From the NCBI GenBank assembly GCA_002352485.1, contig DEIM01000208.1:5836-13076 (forward strand): DNA of 7,241 nt, given 5' to 3'. Of this stretch, positions 5,507 through 7,241 are shown piece after piece. Within the stretch, counting starts at the first letter, position 1. Each line of letters begins with the position of its first letter. A model generated the notes under the pieces. It searched no databases. It was not told where the DNA came from and saw nothing but the letters and a program-made list of their open reading frames with translations. Source of the DNA: Candidatus Dadabacteria bacterium UBA2774. GTDB taxonomy: Bacteria; Desulfobacterota_D; UBA1144; Nemesobacterales; UBA2774. A program made the translations under genes and the position numbers.

Positions 5507-5872
5507 ATGCAAAATAGAGTAGTGTGGTTCGATATTCCCGTAAGTGATTTGGAAAGGGCGAAAGGATTTTACTCCAAAGTATTTGAAGTGGAGATGGTAG
5601 AGAATGAAATGGGTCCGAATAAAATGGCAATGTTCCCGTTTGAGCCCAGTATTGCTTCAGGCGCCCTGGTTCAGGGGCCGGATTATAAACCCAGTGCGGA
5701 AGGTACTGTTATATACCTAAACGGTGGAGAAGACCTTTCAGTGCCTTTGGCCAGGGTAGAAGAGGCCGGTGGAACGGTGTTGCTGGATAAAATGAGTATC
5801 GGCGAGTACGGGTTTATCGCATATTTCCTCGACTCAGAAGGCAATAAGGTGGCTATACACAGTGCTTCGTAA
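5507..5872 (+). CDS. VOC-superfamily protein (glyoxalase/bleomycin-resistance fold)
   Basis: This 121-residue protein is the normal size for a single VOC unit made of two beta-alpha-beta-beta-beta modules. Module 1 begins RVVWFDIPVSDLERAKGFYSKVF (4-26), the standard strand-D-helix-FY pattern. Module 2 contains VPLARVEEAGGTVLLDK (79-95) and closes with GFIAYFLDSEGNKVAIHS (102-119), the hallmark DxEGNxxxxHS. The wording (EMGPNKMAMFP, SGALVQGPDYKPS, TVIYLN) is that of the COG3324 group annotated as predicted glyoxalases. Members bind a divalent metal or an electrophilic ligand; the reaction is unknown for this group. The first strand has Asp9 near the position where classical glyoxalase I has a metal ligand, so metal use is uncertain. 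It is divergent from the HxlR gene across two palindromes, which suggests that it is an HxlR target and may take part in detoxifying a reactive compound. That role is inferred. Confidence 0.9.
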   Translation: MQNRVVWFDIPVSDLERAKGFYSKVFEVEMVENEMGPNKMAMFPFEPSIASGALVQGPDYKPSAEGTVIYLNGGEDLSVPLARVEEAGGTVLLDKMSIGEYGFIAYFLDSEGNKVAIHSAS

Positions 5873-5890
5873 GGGTTAAAAAAGTTTACC

Positions 5891-5906
5891 AAGCTTCCGG
5901 AAGCTT
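5891..5906. terminator. Perfect palindrome between convergent genes, possible weak terminator
   Basis: AAGCTTCCGGAAGCTT is a perfect 16 bp palindrome and can fold as a 6 bp stem with a CCGG tetraloop. It lies in the 84 bp gap between the ends of the VOC gene and the minus-strand lipoprotein. On the plus strand it is followed by AATTGTTATAT. On the minus strand it is followed, after a few bases, by a run of six T. The position suits a bidirectional terminator, but the U-tracts are poor, so a protein-binding site or chance remains possible. Confidence 0.35.
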
Positions 5907-5956
5907 AATTGTTATATATATCATATTACTGTATCCAGGATCAACTGAAGATCGGA

Positions 5957-6361
5957 TTAGAAAAATTCAGTTGTACATGCTCCCTGTATACCGTCTTGGT
6001 CTGCTACTGTGGAGGATTGATCGAAGATTAGAATGCCGGATGGAATAGAGCCTTGAAGATTCGTGATGATTGCATCTTCTGTGTCGGATTCGTAGCTTAA
6101 GCTTCTGCACCCTGTGCGGTTATAAGTGAATGGGCCTGTAGCGTCGTTAAAACCGGTACCGTCTCCGAAAAACTGTATCACAAATTCAGGGACCGATTGC
6201 CCGTCTCTTGAGCCAACACAGTTCCACTGGGATAAAGCCTGGATCGAGCTTGGCCCGTTTAGGATTGCACTTAAGTTAAACCCGCAGTCATTGCCGCATC
6301 CGCCTACGGCTCCAAGAGCCACTACAGCTACTATGATTATTTTAACAAAAGAACCATTCAT
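5957..6361 (-). CDS. Small Cys-containing lipoprotein of unknown function
   Basis: This is a 134-residue protein. Lys7, a hydrophobic core (8-18) and AVGGC with Cys22 form a signal peptide with an acceptable lipobox. The mature protein has Cys26, 48, 84 and 129, enough for two disulfides. ALSQWNCVGSRDG (42-54) is followed by FVIQFFGDGTGF (60-71) and a turn to GPFTYNRTGCRSLSY (76-90). The WxC start, the FxFxxDGTG strand and the FxYxxxGC strand look like the short beta-barrel (lipocalin-like) modules seen in small secreted proteins. This is shape recognition, not a named family match. GGAGG (minus strand, 6373-6369) lies 7 nt before the ATG and gives a good start. It converges with the VOC gene. 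The role is unknown. Confidence 0.78.
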   Translation of the reverse strand: MNGSFVKIIIVAVVALGAVGGCGNDCGFNLSAILNGPSSIQALSQWNCVGSRDGQSVPEFVIQFFGDGTGFNDATGPFTYNRTGCRSLSYESDTEDAIITNLQGSIPSGILIFDQSSTVADQDGIQGACTTEFF

Positions 6362-6389
6362 GCCGACACCTCCCTGATTCTCTACTCCA

Positions 6390-6419
6390 AAGATACATTA
6401 CGGTGATATGTGATAGCAA
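6390..6419 (-). promoter_or_regulatory. Weak candidate promoter of the small lipoprotein gene
   Basis: On the minus strand TTGCTA (6419-6414) and TATCTT (6395-6390) are 18 bp apart, each with four of six consensus bases. The start would fall near 6383 and give a leader of about 20 nt that contains the GGAGG site. The match is plausible but not distinctive. Confidence 0.25.
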
Positions 6420-6445
6420 GCGGTATATTACGGATGTAGAAGCAT

Positions 6446-6550
6446 ATGAAAGTGAAGATAGAAACTTTTGTAAGGTGTCAGACAATCGGGCATTTTTCAT
6501 CTGCTCACAAATCGGACAGTTATGATCTTTACTGCCGGCTCTGCCAATAA
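6446..6550 (+). CDS. Candidate 34-residue zinc-ribbon-like small protein
   Basis: This short ATG-to-TAA frame lies in the 288 bp gap between the small lipoprotein and the GNAT gene. Its translation has C11-QTI-G15-H16, then Y29-C30-RL-C33. That is the spacing CxxxGH...CxxC seen in very small zinc-finger-like proteins such as the DUF1660 type (CxxxGHxW...CxxCG). The tryptophan and the last glycine of that type are missing here. The ATG is the first one after an in-frame TAG at 6437, and only a weak purine-rich stretch (GGATG, then AGAAG) precedes it. If real it would be a cytosolic, zinc-binding mini-protein of unknown job. It may equally be a chance frame, since 34 codons is within random expectation and only the Cys/His pattern argues for it. 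The rest of the 6362-6649 gap is AT-rich, and I see no clear RNA gene in it. Confidence 0.3.
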   Translation: MKVKIETFVRCQTIGHFSSAHKSDSYDLYCRLCQ

Positions 6551-6649
6551 TATTTAATGATTAATAAAGCTTATGCTGATATCTGGTGTGAATGTCTAAT
6601 ATTACTGTAAAAAATATGTGTGGTACAAAGATTGCATCTTGTATTAAAG

Positions 6650-7231
6650 ATGGCCGAGTATCCCAAAGAACTTAAGCTTAAGGACGGGACAGTATTAACC
6701 GCTAGGCTGCTTGAACCGCAGGATACGGAGGCACTGTATGAATTTTTTATGAAAATTCCCCGATACGACATGCTTATGTACAAAGATGACGTATCTACGC
6801 GGGAATCGATTGAGAGCTGGTTTACTAGCCCGAGCTATAATAAATTGGTTCAGCTGGTATGTCTTAAAGACTCAGAGATAGTTGCGAAGGGAACACTGCA
6901 TAACGAAGGATTGTATTGGTCAAACGCAGCTGAGATCAAGCTTCTTGTGCATCCTGACTATAGAGGGCTGGGTTTGGGATCCCAAATGTTCCATCTGCTT
7001 TTGAACGAAGGGATAAGTAAGGATTTCAGGAAAATAATTGTAAGGTATGTTATGGGAAATCCTAGCTTCTCCAAGATTCTGAGTCATTATGGATTTGAGC
7101 CCGAAACAGTACTCAACTCATATATTAAAGATGAAAAAGAAGGAGTTACAAAGGACTTGATCATAGCCTCATATAATCTTGAGAATTGGGACAGGAGGTT
7201 TGAGTTTTATTACACTATGTTCTCCAAGTAG
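6650..7231 (+). CDS. GNAT-family N-acetyltransferase
   Basis: This is a 193-residue protein from the ATG at 6650. GNAT enzymes move an acetyl group from acetyl-CoA to an amine, here on an unknown acceptor. The first part, LKDGTVLTARLLEPQDTEALYEFF (10-33), has the usual RxxxxxD-ALxxFF opening. AEIKLLVHPDYRGLGLGSQMF (94-114) is the core acetyl-CoA site, with R105-G-L-G108-L-G110 matching the Q/RxxGxG/A loop. NPSFSKILSHYGFEPE (137-152) is motif B with its terminal YGFE. The wording resembles the stand-alone domain related to the GNAT part of Pat/YfiQ-type protein acetyltransferases, but no CoA-ligase domain is attached. The start is uncertain: no clear Shine-Dalgarno site precedes 6650, and an in-frame GTG at 6620 would add ten residues. 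The gene ends 10 nt before the window edge. Fold and activity class are secure. Confidence 0.88.
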   Translation: MAEYPKELKLKDGTVLTARLLEPQDTEALYEFFMKIPRYDMLMYKDDVSTRESIESWFTSPSYNKLVQLVCLKDSEIVAKGTLHNEGLYWSNAAEIKLLVHPDYRGLGLGSQMFHLLLNEGISKDFRKIIVRYVMGNPSFSKILSHYGFEPETVLNSYIKDEKEGVTKDLIIASYNLENWDRRFEFYYTMFSK

Positions 7232-7241
7232 TGAAAGTTAG

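Noticed and set aside
6551..6649. Promoter or RNA gene before the GNAT gene
   Set aside because: The stretch is AT-rich with TAATAT at 6597-6602 but no matching -35 box and no stable hairpin that I can see.

Overview
The window looks like ordinary chromosomal DNA from a Gram-negative bacterium of medium GC content. Two predicted lipoproteins, a secreted protein with a Sec signal and a membrane-anchored periplasmic thiol oxidoreductase all imply an envelope with a periplasm. The lineage cannot be fixed from the sequence. A gene of the deazaflavin (F420)-dependent nitroreductase family hints at an F420-using lineage outside the common enterics. A Desulfobacterota-like or candidate-phylum origin is possible but is only a guess. 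I see no rRNA, tRNA, transposase, phage gene or CRISPR array.

Layout from left to right. The start of a TIGR00725/SLOG nucleotide-binding protein runs off the left edge on the minus strand (1-140). Divergent from it is a sodium:solute symporter (261-1847), followed by a secreted protein of unknown function (1948-2613). Converging on these is a two-gene minus-strand unit: a DsbA-like thiol oxidoreductase with a membrane anchor (3976-3212), then a lipoprotein carrying an HEWAH zinc-protease-like motif (3178-2648). A divergent deazaflavin-dependent oxidoreductase follows (4124-4612). Next is a minus-strand pair, an HxlR regulator and a TfoX N-domain protein (5406-4651), divergent from a VOC/glyoxalase-fold protein (5507-5872). 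A small Cys-containing lipoprotein (6361-5957, minus), a 34-codon candidate zinc-ribbon ORF (6446-6550) and a GNAT acetyltransferase (6650-7231) complete the window.

The clearest regulatory logic is at 5407-5506, between the HxlR gene and the VOC gene. Two closely related palindromes, both built on CTTGCA/TGCAAG, lie with centres 37 bp apart. One overlaps the predicted HxlR promoter and the other overlaps the predicted VOC promoter. This fits an autoregulated, possibly thiol-redox-responsive HxlR switch controlling HxlR-TfoX on one side and a VOC protein on the other. The DsbA-like/lipoprotein pair is a second likely functional unit, because the lipoprotein has four non-lipid cysteines. Neither unit is proved to be a new system. 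The tiny CxxxGH...CxxC ORF and the HEWAH lipoprotein are the least explained genes.
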